Source: Bacteroidales bacterium UBA6244
GTDB lineage: Bacteria > Bacteroidota > Bacteroidia > Bacteroidales > F082
Length of the DNA: 49,663 nucleotides
Direction: 5' to 3'
NCBI GenBank assembly: GCA_002440885.1
Contig: DJVY01000166.1
Coordinates: 1 to 49,663, forward strand
Below the pieces are notes generated by a model. It was not told where the DNA came from. It saw only the letters and a program-made list of their open reading frames with translations, and made no database searches. Position numbers and translations under genes: made by a program. Numbering within the stretch: position 1 is the first letter of the stretch; the number at the start of each line of letters is the position of its first letter. Below are positions 43,634 through 49,663 of the stretch, in pieces.

Positions 43634-43654
43634 TCGCTATTATTCTTTTCTCCT

Positions 43655-44446
43655 ATGAACGTTGTTGAAATAACCATACTCATCACCGCCGGAGTTTTGG
43701 TTGGTTTTATAAACACCCTTGCAGGCGGAGGCAGTATTATCTCCCTTTCGGTATTGATGATGCTTGGATTGCCAGCTTCAGTTGCCAATGGCACAAATCG
43801 CATCGCCATTGCTATTCAAACACTAGCCGCTACTACGAGTTTTCGGCAGCAAAAGGTGCTGGAACTACGTAAATCGCTTTTGCTTTCGATACCTGCGGTA
43901 TTGGGCTCACTTATTGGGGCTTGGATAGCCGTTGACATCAGGGAGGACGTTTTTGAAAAAGCCATTGGAGTCATCATGCTGTTTATGCTGCTGTTCATCC
44001 TTTACAAACCACAGAAGTATATTTATGGCCGGAAGGAAATCATGGAAAAACCTCTGACCTGGAAGATCTATGTTATTTTCTTTTTGATTGGCATTTACGG
44101 TGGATTTATCCATTTGGGAGTCGGGTATTTCCTGCTGGCAGGCATTGTGGGAGCAGCCGGATTCGATTTGGTTAAAGCCAATGCCATAAAGGTGTTCATC
44201 GTGCTGGCTTATACCCCTTTCACTCTGCTGGTTTTTTTGTGGTACAATCAGGTTGATTGGACGATCGGTCTGATTCTGTCCATTGGAAATGTAGTTGGGG
44301 CATTGGTTGCCAGTCGGTTGGCCGTGAAAAAGGGAGTAAATTTTGTTAAGTGGGTCATTGTCGTCATTATTCTTATCACGGCTGCCGATATGTTTGGTTT
44401 GTATGATTTCAAAAGCCTGATTTCAGGCTTTATCGGCAAACTTTAA
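43655..44446 (+). CDS. TauE/SafE family sulphite/sulphonate exporter-like permease
   Basis: 263 residues with about eight hydrophobic segments. The N-terminal GFINTLAGGGSIISLSVLMMLGLPASVANGTNR is the signature of the TSUP/TauE-SafE family. The family exports or imports small organosulphur or organic acids; the substrate is unknown here. No sulphur-related neighbour other than a possible link to thiL is present. Confidence 0.9.
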   Translation: MNVVEITILITAGVLVGFINTLAGGGSIISLSVLMMLGLPASVANGTNRIAIAIQTLAATTSFRQQKVLELRKSLLLSIPAVLGSLIGAWIAVDIREDVFEKAIGVIMLFMLLFILYKPQKYIYGRKEIMEKPLTWKIYVIFFLIGIYGGFIHLGVGYFLLAGIVGAAGFDLVKANAIKVFIVLAYTPFTLLVFLWYNQVDWTIGLILSIGNVVGALVASRLAVKKGVNFVKWVIVVIILITAADMFGLYDFKSLISGFIGKL

Positions 44447-44497
44447 TTGTATTGGGCCGCATGAGCACCTAATTCTGACAACATATAAAAGTTTGAT

Positions 44498-45481
44498 ATG
44501 AAGAAAATTTTTGAACTGGTTATTGTTTTGGTATTGACCTTCATGGTCGGATGTAACCCGGTTATTGACTCAAAACCACCAAAGTGGGCGCTTGTTATTC
44601 ATGGCGGAGCAGGGACTATTTTGAAGGAGAACATGGATACTGAGTTAGCCTCCCAATATAAAACAAAACTCAACGAAGCCTTGCTGGCCGGAAGCACCGT
44701 ACTCGAAAACGGAGGATCAAGCCTGGAGGCGGTTACCGCAGCTATTCAGGTTATGGAAAATTCACCTCTGTTTAATGCCGGAAAGGGAGCGGTTTTTACG
44801 GCTGAGGGAGTGAACGAGCTCGATGCGTCCATTATGGAGGGCAAAACATTGATGGCCGGTGCTGTGGCCGGGGTGAAACATATTAAAAACCCGATTCTGG
44901 CTGCAAAAGCGGTGATGGAACATAGCCCGCATGTGCTGCTTACCGGTGAAGGTGCTGAAATCTTTGCTCGTGAGCAGGGGATAGAAACCGCCGACAGCAG
45001 TTACTTTTTTACGCAAGACCGGTGGAACAGTTATTTGAAAACGAAGCAGAACGCGCTGGACGACAAATTTGGCACATGTGGCGCAGTAGCTCTGGATATA
45101 TACGGAAATTTGGCCGCAGGGACTTCAACCGGAGGCATGACGTATAAGCGAAAAGGACGTGTCGGCGACTCTCCCATCATTGGTGCAGGCACTTACGCTG
45201 ACAACACCGGGTGTGCCGTTTCTGCTACCGGACACGGCGAATATTTTATTCGACATGCGGTGGCTTTCCAGATCAATGCCCTGATGAAATACAAAAACAT
45301 GTCGGTTGACGAAGCCGCCAGAGAGGTAATATTTAACGTGCTTAGTGCTGATGCCGGCAGCGGAGGGGTTATCGCGCTCGACAAGTCTGGAAACATTTCA
45401 ATGCCATTTAATACGCCCGGAATGTACCGTGGCTTTGTCACCTCCGATCTGCCACCTGAAGTAGACTTTTATGGTGAATGA
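44498..45481 (+). CDS. isoaspartyl peptidase / L-asparaginase, lipoprotein form
   Basis: 327 residues of the Ntn-hydrolase asparaginase type. The N-terminus carries a lipobox (MVGCNP), then VIHGGAGTI. The autocatalytic cleavage site and nucleophile is Thr193 in FGTCGAVALD, with STGGMTYKRKGRVGDSPIIGAGTYA after it. Cleavage gives the alpha and beta subunits. Its location suggests hydrolysis of isoaspartyl peptides or asparagine in the envelope. A terminator follows. Confidence 0.9.
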   Translation: MKKIFELVIVLVLTFMVGCNPVIDSKPPKWALVIHGGAGTILKENMDTELASQYKTKLNEALLAGSTVLENGGSSLEAVTAAIQVMENSPLFNAGKGAVFTAEGVNELDASIMEGKTLMAGAVAGVKHIKNPILAAKAVMEHSPHVLLTGEGAEIFAREQGIETADSSYFFTQDRWNSYLKTKQNALDDKFGTCGAVALDIYGNLAAGTSTGGMTYKRKGRVGDSPIIGAGTYADNTGCAVSATGHGEYFIRHAVAFQINALMKYKNMSVDEAAREVIFNVLSADAGSGGVIALDKSGNISMPFNTPGMYRGFVTSDLPPEVDFYGE

Positions 45482-45483
45482 AA

Positions 45484-45512
45484 AAAGGCGACCGGAAAAT
45501 CCAATCGCCTTT
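45484..45512 (+). terminator. intrinsic terminator after the asparaginase gene
   Basis: AAAGGCGA pairs with TCGCCTTT over 8 bp around a 13-base loop, followed by no long T run. A and T runs at the arms let it also end the convergent T9SS gene at 45538. Confidence 0.7.
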
Positions 45513-45537
45513 GAATACATAGCGTGATCCCTGTGTT

Positions 45538-46842
45538 TTATGGTTTTATTATCACCTTGCGCGAAATAACTTCATTGCCCAGATTCACTTTAATTATGTA
45601 GTAGTCATCTGTTAGTTTTGAGGCATCAAAAGGAACAGAAAAAGTGGGGTCGTTTATTTCGCCCGAAAACAAAACTTGTTGCTGAACTCCTTTTTGATCG
45701 AATAAAACTACCTCTACCTGCTCTCCGAGTGCGTTGTTTATTTGAACGGTTCCTGTCGCAATCACCGGATTGGGGAAAACGGAGACGAATGCCGGCTTTA
45801 ATTCTTCAATAAAATTTTCTTCATCTGCTTTGTCCGGATCAAAGAGTAAAAAGCCAACCGGTGTTTGGAATTTTTTCAACGGACGGTATTTTTTGGCTCT
45901 GGCTTTTCTGTCGTTTCGCTGCTGAAAGGAGTCATTTGTTGTGTAACCATCCCTTTCAGTGTTTCTTACCTCATCTAATGCATTGGCGATTTGTTTCTGG
46001 TGGTTAAGTGCGATAGCCCTGACTTCCTGCATGCTTTTTTGCATGTCGGCCCGCATGTTATCAAAGTTGGGATCGTTGCGGCGTTCTCCAGGAACAAAAT
46101 CTTCACTTTCGTGCCAGGCCTTGAACATCGCTTTTCGCACTTGAATTTTTTCACGGGCTAACTGTATAGCTTCTTTTTCATTGTTATCAAGATTGCTGTC
46201 GAAAAGCTGACGTTGTTCAATTAAAACAGGAAGCACATTCTGCTCATAATTGGCTATCATTTCCTGCTGCATTTCAGGCGACATATCTCGCATGCCACGC
46301 GGAGCTTGCCCTTTAACCCCCGATTTGTTTTTCATGCCGTTTTTCCTTGCTAAAGATTTCATCCTCATAAAAGGATCGTTTTCATCCATTAGAAGCATGT
46401 TTTCAGGTTTTTCTAGTCTTAGTATCCAGAATTCAGGCCCTGATTGACCACTTTTATTTTTATACATTTCAACGTCATTTTTGGCATGAATGGCCTTGAT
46501 GTCGCTGATCCATTTGTCTTTTTGCTTTTCAATGAAATCCTGGTATACCTTGTTGGCCTCAGGATGGTTTTCAACAATTTCGGAAACTTGATTGAACGCT
46601 TCAGGTTGTGCTAAGGTAAATCCGTTACAAGCCCCTTTGATTTCGGTTAAACGTTCCACTTCTGATGGATTGAGTGATTTGATGTAAGCGTGTTGCTGAC
46701 CAATAATAGCCGGAGCAATTTGTTCGTCAAAATATTGTTTTACTTCTTCTCTGCTTTGCGCTCTTTGTGCAAAGGCTGAATAACTGACCGAAGACCATAA
46801 CATGATCAACGCTACTGCTAATTTAAAATTCATTGTTTTCAT
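45538..46842 (-). CDS. T9SS-sorted protein with duplicated helical domain
   Basis: 434 residues. After a signal peptide come two similar helical segments: VKQYFDEQIAPAIIGQQHAYIKSLNPSEVERLTEI near residues 34-70 and IANYEQNVLPVLIEQRQLFDSNLDNNEKEAIQL in the middle. The pattern Y-(5)-P-(7)-Q-x-(5)-L-x-x-x-E is shared, indicating an internal duplication. The repeat resembles Spy/CpxP-type helical hairpins, but that is a loose impression. The end (FPNPVIATGTVQIN to RKVIIKP) is a T9SS sorting domain. Function unknown. A start at 46833 (MNFKL) is also possible. Confidence 0.8.
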   Translation of the reverse strand: MKTMNFKLAVALIMLWSSVSYSAFAQRAQSREEVKQYFDEQIAPAIIGQQHAYIKSLNPSEVERLTEIKGACNGFTLAQPEAFNQVSEIVENHPEANKVYQDFIEKQKDKWISDIKAIHAKNDVEMYKNKSGQSGPEFWILRLEKPENMLLMDENDPFMRMKSLARKNGMKNKSGVKGQAPRGMRDMSPEMQQEMIANYEQNVLPVLIEQRQLFDSNLDNNEKEAIQLAREKIQVRKAMFKAWHESEDFVPGERRNDPNFDNMRADMQKSMQEVRAIALNHQKQIANALDEVRNTERDGYTTNDSFQQRNDRKARAKKYRPLKKFQTPVGFLLFDPDKADEENFIEELKPAFVSVFPNPVIATGTVQINNALGEQVEVVLFDQKGVQQQVLFSGEINDPTFSVPFDASKLTDDYYIIKVNLGNEVISRKVIIKP

Positions 46843-47037
46843 TTTTATAACTTTTACAGCTTTGACATCTGAATTCGCCGAATTATTCCCTAAGCCTGAT
46901 TAAAATTCAATATCCGAATCGGGTTTCCTATGTACCCCTTCATTTCAAAGATGTTAAATATTAGTTAAAGATATTCATGTTGCAACATGTAATGAAATCT
47001 ATTTTACATTTGTCTTATTTAAATCGATTCTAAATAT

Positions 47038-47748
47038 ATGATTTTAAAGTCTGGTCTGAAATTCATGATACCCGCATCGCTAGCTGTGTTTACAATGATA
47101 GTCGGCTGTAAACACGATCCTTTTTTAGTGCCGGAGAACCCGATTGTGGTTGTTCCTGACGACAGTTGCGATGAAGACACGGTTTATTTCAAAAACGACA
47201 TTCTCCCCTTGATTGTATCTAATTGTGCCACCAGTGGCTGTCACGATCAGTCATCAGCACAGGAAGGCGTTGTTTTGGTTGATTACGCTTCCATCATCAC
47301 AACCGGAGAAATCAAACCCGGAAATCCTGATGGCAGTGAATTGTACGAAGCGATAACTGAGGATGATCCGGAAAAGCGAATGCCTCCATCACCCAATGCG
47401 GGGTTAAGTGTGGAACAGATTCAAAAAATTCGCACCTGGATTCAGCAAGGCGCATTAGATAACAGTTGCAACAGTGGTTGCGACACCACCAACGTTACTT
47501 TTTCTCAACAAGTTTGGCCTACCATACAAACAAATTGTACCGGATGTCATAGCGGAGCTAATCCGGGGGCGGGCATACTGCTTACCGATTATCAAACTGT
47601 GGTTGATGCGGCAACTTCCGGGCGACTTTACGGTTCAGTTGCTCATCTAAGTGGGTATTCTCCCATGCCTAAAAACACTTCAAAGTTGGACGATTGCCGC
47701 ATTGCTGCTATCAGAATATGGATTGAAAACAACACACCCAATGACTAA
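47038..47748 (+). CDS. lipoprotein with two c-type-cytochrome-like domains
   Basis: 236 residues, lipobox FTMIVGC (Cys24). Domain 1 has Cys63-x4-Cys68-His69 (CATSGCH) and Met115; domain 2 has Cys167-x2-Cys170-His171 (CTGCH) and a candidate axial Met210 in SPMPK. Each domain also ends in an amphipathic IRTWI or IRIWI helix. CX2CH is the standard covalent haem motif; CX4CH is rarer. If haem is attached, the protein moves electrons in the periplasm or on the outer membrane. It overlaps or abuts the next gene. Confidence 0.8.
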   Translation: MILKSGLKFMIPASLAVFTMIVGCKHDPFLVPENPIVVVPDDSCDEDTVYFKNDILPLIVSNCATSGCHDQSSAQEGVVLVDYASIITTGEIKPGNPDGSELYEAITEDDPEKRMPPSPNAGLSVEQIQKIRTWIQQGALDNSCNSGCDTTNVTFSQQVWPTIQTNCTGCHSGANPGAGILLTDYQTVVDAATSGRLYGSVAHLSGYSPMPKNTSKLDDCRIAAIRIWIENNTPND

Positions 47749-47749
47749 A

Positions 47750-48121
47750 ATGAAACGAAAAGGACTTTTATTGCTGATTATTTCTGTCATGTTTTTGGCG
47801 CAGGCCTGTTATTATGATAAGGAAGAAGAATTGTATCCTCCCTCCGGATCTTGTGATACCACCAATGTTACCTATTCCGGCACGGTATTTCCCGTAATTT
47901 CAAATAGTTGCACATCTTGTCACACAGGCATTGGGGCTGGGGGCAATATTTCTCTCGATAGTTACGAAAGTATTTCTGCCGCCGCAAACAATGGAAGTCT
48001 GCTTGGCGTTATTCGTCATGAATCGGGCTGGTCGCCGATGCCAAAAAATGCCGGCAAGCTCGACGACTGCACCATCAGGAAATTGGAAATCTGGATTAAC
48101 AACGGTACACCTAACAACTGA
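47750..48121 (+). CDS. small lipoprotein with one c-type-cytochrome-like domain
   Basis: 123 residues from ATG 47750 (ATG 47741, overlapping the previous stop, is also possible). Lipobox LAQAC, then Cys54-x2-Cys57-His58 (CTSCH), Met97 in SPMPK and Cys107 in KLDDC. It closely parallels domain 2 of the previous gene, including the run SPMPKNxxKLDDC. It is probably a duplication of that domain and an electron-transfer partner. Confidence 0.8.
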   Translation: MKRKGLLLLIISVMFLAQACYYDKEEELYPPSGSCDTTNVTYSGTVFPVISNSCTSCHTGIGAGGNISLDSYESISAAANNGSLLGVIRHESGWSPMPKNAGKLDDCTIRKLEIWINNGTPNN

Positions 48122-48129
48122 TTCGCCCT

Positions 48130-48567
48130 ATGAAGAAATTTAAACTCTGGCTTTTAATCCTCCTTGCAGCAGGTTTGCTTGGGGGTACTTATGTTTGGTT
48201 TTTTGTTTACAACAAACCTCACCGAAATATTGAAACGGCTTCTCCCGACTACATTCTGAGTGCGGAATCGTTTTATACGCATTACAGTAACAAGTCCACC
48301 CCGGAAGGAGAAAATTACGATGGAGCTGTATTGCAAATCAGCGGAATACCCACTTCTATCGAAACAGTTGATTCGCTGCGCATCGTTGTTTTTGCTTTTA
48401 CTGAGGGTGTTTTTGGCGATGAAGGCATCCGCTGCACGCTGCTTCCCTCGCACCATCAGTATTTGAAATCAATAGTCCCGGGTCGTCCGGTTACACTCAA
48501 AGGGCTTTGCTCGGGGTATAACGGTACCGACGTCATATTAGAACAATGCTCAATCATTAATGAATAA
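48130..48567 (+). CDS. OB-fold tRNA_anti-like membrane-anchored protein
   Basis: 145 residues. An N-terminal transmembrane helix (LWLLILLAAGLLGGTYVWFFVY) anchors the protein. A small domain follows with VLQISGIPTSIETVDSLRIVVFAF and the end GLCSGYNGTDVILEQCSI, the pattern of the tRNA_anti-like OB-fold family. The name does not imply RNA binding. It begins 8 bases after the cytochrome gene and is followed by YceI after 11, so it is part of one cluster. Confidence 0.8.
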   Translation: MKKFKLWLLILLAAGLLGGTYVWFFVYNKPHRNIETASPDYILSAESFYTHYSNKSTPEGENYDGAVLQISGIPTSIETVDSLRIVVFAFTEGVFGDEGIRCTLLPSHHQYLKSIVPGRPVTLKGLCSGYNGTDVILEQCSIINE

Positions 48568-48578
48568 AACTACATCTT

Positions 48579-49130
48579 ATGAAAAAACTAATTTTGCTCT
48601 TTATTATCCTGACAACTGCTTCTCAGTTAACAATGGCTCAACGCTATCTTACGAAAAACGGACACATTAAATTCTATTCCGACGGTCCCCTCGAGAAGAT
48701 TGAAGCCCACAACAACCAGGTAAACGCTGCCCTCGATACCAAAACAGGAGGTTTTGTTTTCAAGGTGCTGATGAAATCGTTTGTGTTTGAGAAAGCCCTC
48801 ATGCAGGAGCATTTCAACGAAAACTATGTAGAAAGTGACAAGTTTCCCAATGCTACTTTCGCAGGAAAAGTGACTAACCTACAGGATATTAACTTTGATA
48901 AGCCAGGAAGTTACGAAGCTACCGTGGTAGGAAAATTAACTATCCACGGCGTCACCAAAGACATTTCTACCCAGGGCAGTTTTGATGTTAAAGAAGATCA
49001 CGTTCAGGGGAAATCAGTTTTTATGATCAAGCTGGCCGACTACGACATCAGTATTCCCGGGGCGGTGACCGGAAAAATTGCCGAAGAGATTGAAATTACC
49101 GTTGATACCAAACTCGAGTCTTTAAAATAA
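48579..49130 (+). CDS. YceI family lipocalin-like periplasmic protein
   Basis: 183 residues. Signal peptide ending in MAQ, then FYSDGPLEKIEAHNNQVNAALDTKTGGFVFKVLMKSFVFEKALMQEHFNENYVESDKFPNATFAGKV, a YceI barrel pattern, and GKLTIHGVTKDISTQGSFD. YceI proteins bind polyisoprenoid or other lipids in the periplasm. It is between the OB-fold gene and the DUF5777 gene with 11-base gaps, so they are cotranscribed. Confidence 0.9.
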   Translation: MKKLILLFIILTTASQLTMAQRYLTKNGHIKFYSDGPLEKIEAHNNQVNAALDTKTGGFVFKVLMKSFVFEKALMQEHFNENYVESDKFPNATFAGKVTNLQDINFDKPGSYEATVVGKLTIHGVTKDISTQGSFDVKEDHVQGKSVFMIKLADYDISIPGAVTGKIAEEIEITVDTKLESLK

Positions 49131-49141
49131 GCCTGACCACA

Positions 49142-49663
49142 ATGAAAATTTCCACGCTTGTTATAGTGTTCGCTTTTCTTTTGCCCGCCTCTCATGTTAA
49201 TGCGCAAGATGATTTGATGGATTTGTTCGGCGACACAGAGCCTGCTACGGAGTACGCTTTCGCCACTTTTAAATCTACCCGCATTTCTTTAGGCCAATCT
49301 GTTGAAAATCCAGCCAATGGCAATTTAATCTTCGACATTCAACATCATTTTGGTCCGGCAAATCGCGGATTTGAAGATTTTTTCGGACTCGATCAGGCCA
49401 CTACCCGATTAGGCCTTCAATATGGCATAACAGATTGGCTGGTGGTTGGAATTGGCAGAACCACACTCGAAAAAACGGTGGATGGTTCAATCAAAGTGAA
49501 ACTGCTCCGACAAAGTAAAGGTGATGTTAACATGCCCGTTTCGGTTAGTTATTTTGGCAGCATGGCCATCAATACATTGAAATGGGCTGATCCGGACAGG
49601 ACGAATTATTTCTCCAGCCGGCTTTCGTATGCCCACCAACTGCTCATTGCCCGAAAGTTTAGC
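49142..49663 (+). CDS. DUF5777 family beta-barrel protein (partial, runs off the window)
   Basis: 174 codons are visible from ATG 49142, then the sequence ends. A signal peptide (MKISTLVIVFAFLLPASHVNA) is followed by STRISLGQSVENPANGNLIFDIQHHFGPANRGFEDFFGLDQATTRLGLQYGITDWLVVGIGR, which matches DUF5777. The protein is expected to be an outer-membrane barrel. It follows YceI after 11 bases. I cannot see the rest. Confidence 0.85.
   Translation, partial: MKISTLVIVFAFLLPASHVNAQDDLMDLFGDTEPATEYAFATFKSTRISLGQSVENPANGNLIFDIQHHFGPANRGFEDFFGLDQATTRLGLQYGITDWLVVGIGRTTLEKTVDGSIKVKLLRQSKGDVNMPVSVSYFGSMAINTLKWADPDRTNYFSSRLSYAHQLLIARKFS

Noticed and set aside
1..49663. CRISPR array, tRNA or rRNA
   Set aside because: No spaced direct repeats of CRISPR type, no cloverleaf and no rRNA stretches were seen by eye; tRNAscan-SE and a CRISPR finder would settle this.

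Overview
The window looks like a chromosomal segment of a member of the Bacteroidota, probably class Bacteroidia and near Bacteroidales/Marinilabiliales. Four proteins end in type IX secretion (T9SS) sorting domains. Many genes are preceded by the Bacteroidota -7 promoter element TAnnTTTG, often with very short leaders. Several families are typical of this phylum: the EF-G2 paralogue, DUF4421, DUF5777, IPExxxVDY, and the gene order acpP-fabF-rnc. No rRNA, tRNA or CRISPR array was recognised.

Layout. 1-5.2 kb: a secreted peptidylarginine deiminase-like enzyme, tatA, an MltF-type lytic transglycosylase divergent from an acyl-ACP thioesterase, and a tiny secreted protein with three YI(N/E)DIPF repeats. 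5.2-10.4 kb: a DUF4421 outer-membrane protein, EF-G2, and a YfcC-type transporter, all on the minus strand. 10.6-16.2 kb: ElbB, nitronate monooxygenase, acyl-CoA dehydrogenase, a DUF2179 membrane protein, and EtfB-EtfA. 16.2-24.3 kb: two small lipoproteins, a concentric palindromic element, and the complete sufBCDSE operon followed by a DUF59/SufT gene, a MOSC gene and a small membrane protein. 24.3-27.9 kb: a short SSB without the acidic tip, two small beta-barrel proteins, and RsgA. 27.9-32.4 kb: an AT-rich accessory patch with transposase remnants, two tandemly duplicated leucine-rich/receptor-L T9SS proteins, and a 21-bp GC-rich tandem repeat. 32.4-35.5 kb: a GH13 lipoprotein and a DUF418 membrane protein. 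35.8-44.4 kb: an acidic small protein, a YkgJ cysteine-cluster protein, DUF1232, then acpP-fabF-rnc-IPExxxVDY, purN, a small lipoprotein overlapping pgi, thiL and a TauE/SafE permease. 44.5-49.7 kb: a lipoprotein isoaspartyl peptidase, a T9SS protein with an internal helical duplication, and an envelope cluster of two c-type-cytochrome-like lipoproteins, an OB-fold protein, YceI and a DUF5777 barrel that runs off the end.

How it fits together. Housekeeping modules (Fe-S assembly, fatty-acid elongation, acyl-CoA oxidation with ETF, purine and thiamine enzymes) are interleaved with cell-envelope and secretion genes. The parts most worth following up are the small repeat protein at 4.85 kb, the 191-bp concentric palindrome in front of suf, the cytochrome/YceI/DUF5777 cluster at the right end, the LRR pair in the AT-rich patch, and the EF-G2 with altered GTPase motifs. 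These are candidates; none is proven from sequence alone to be a new system.
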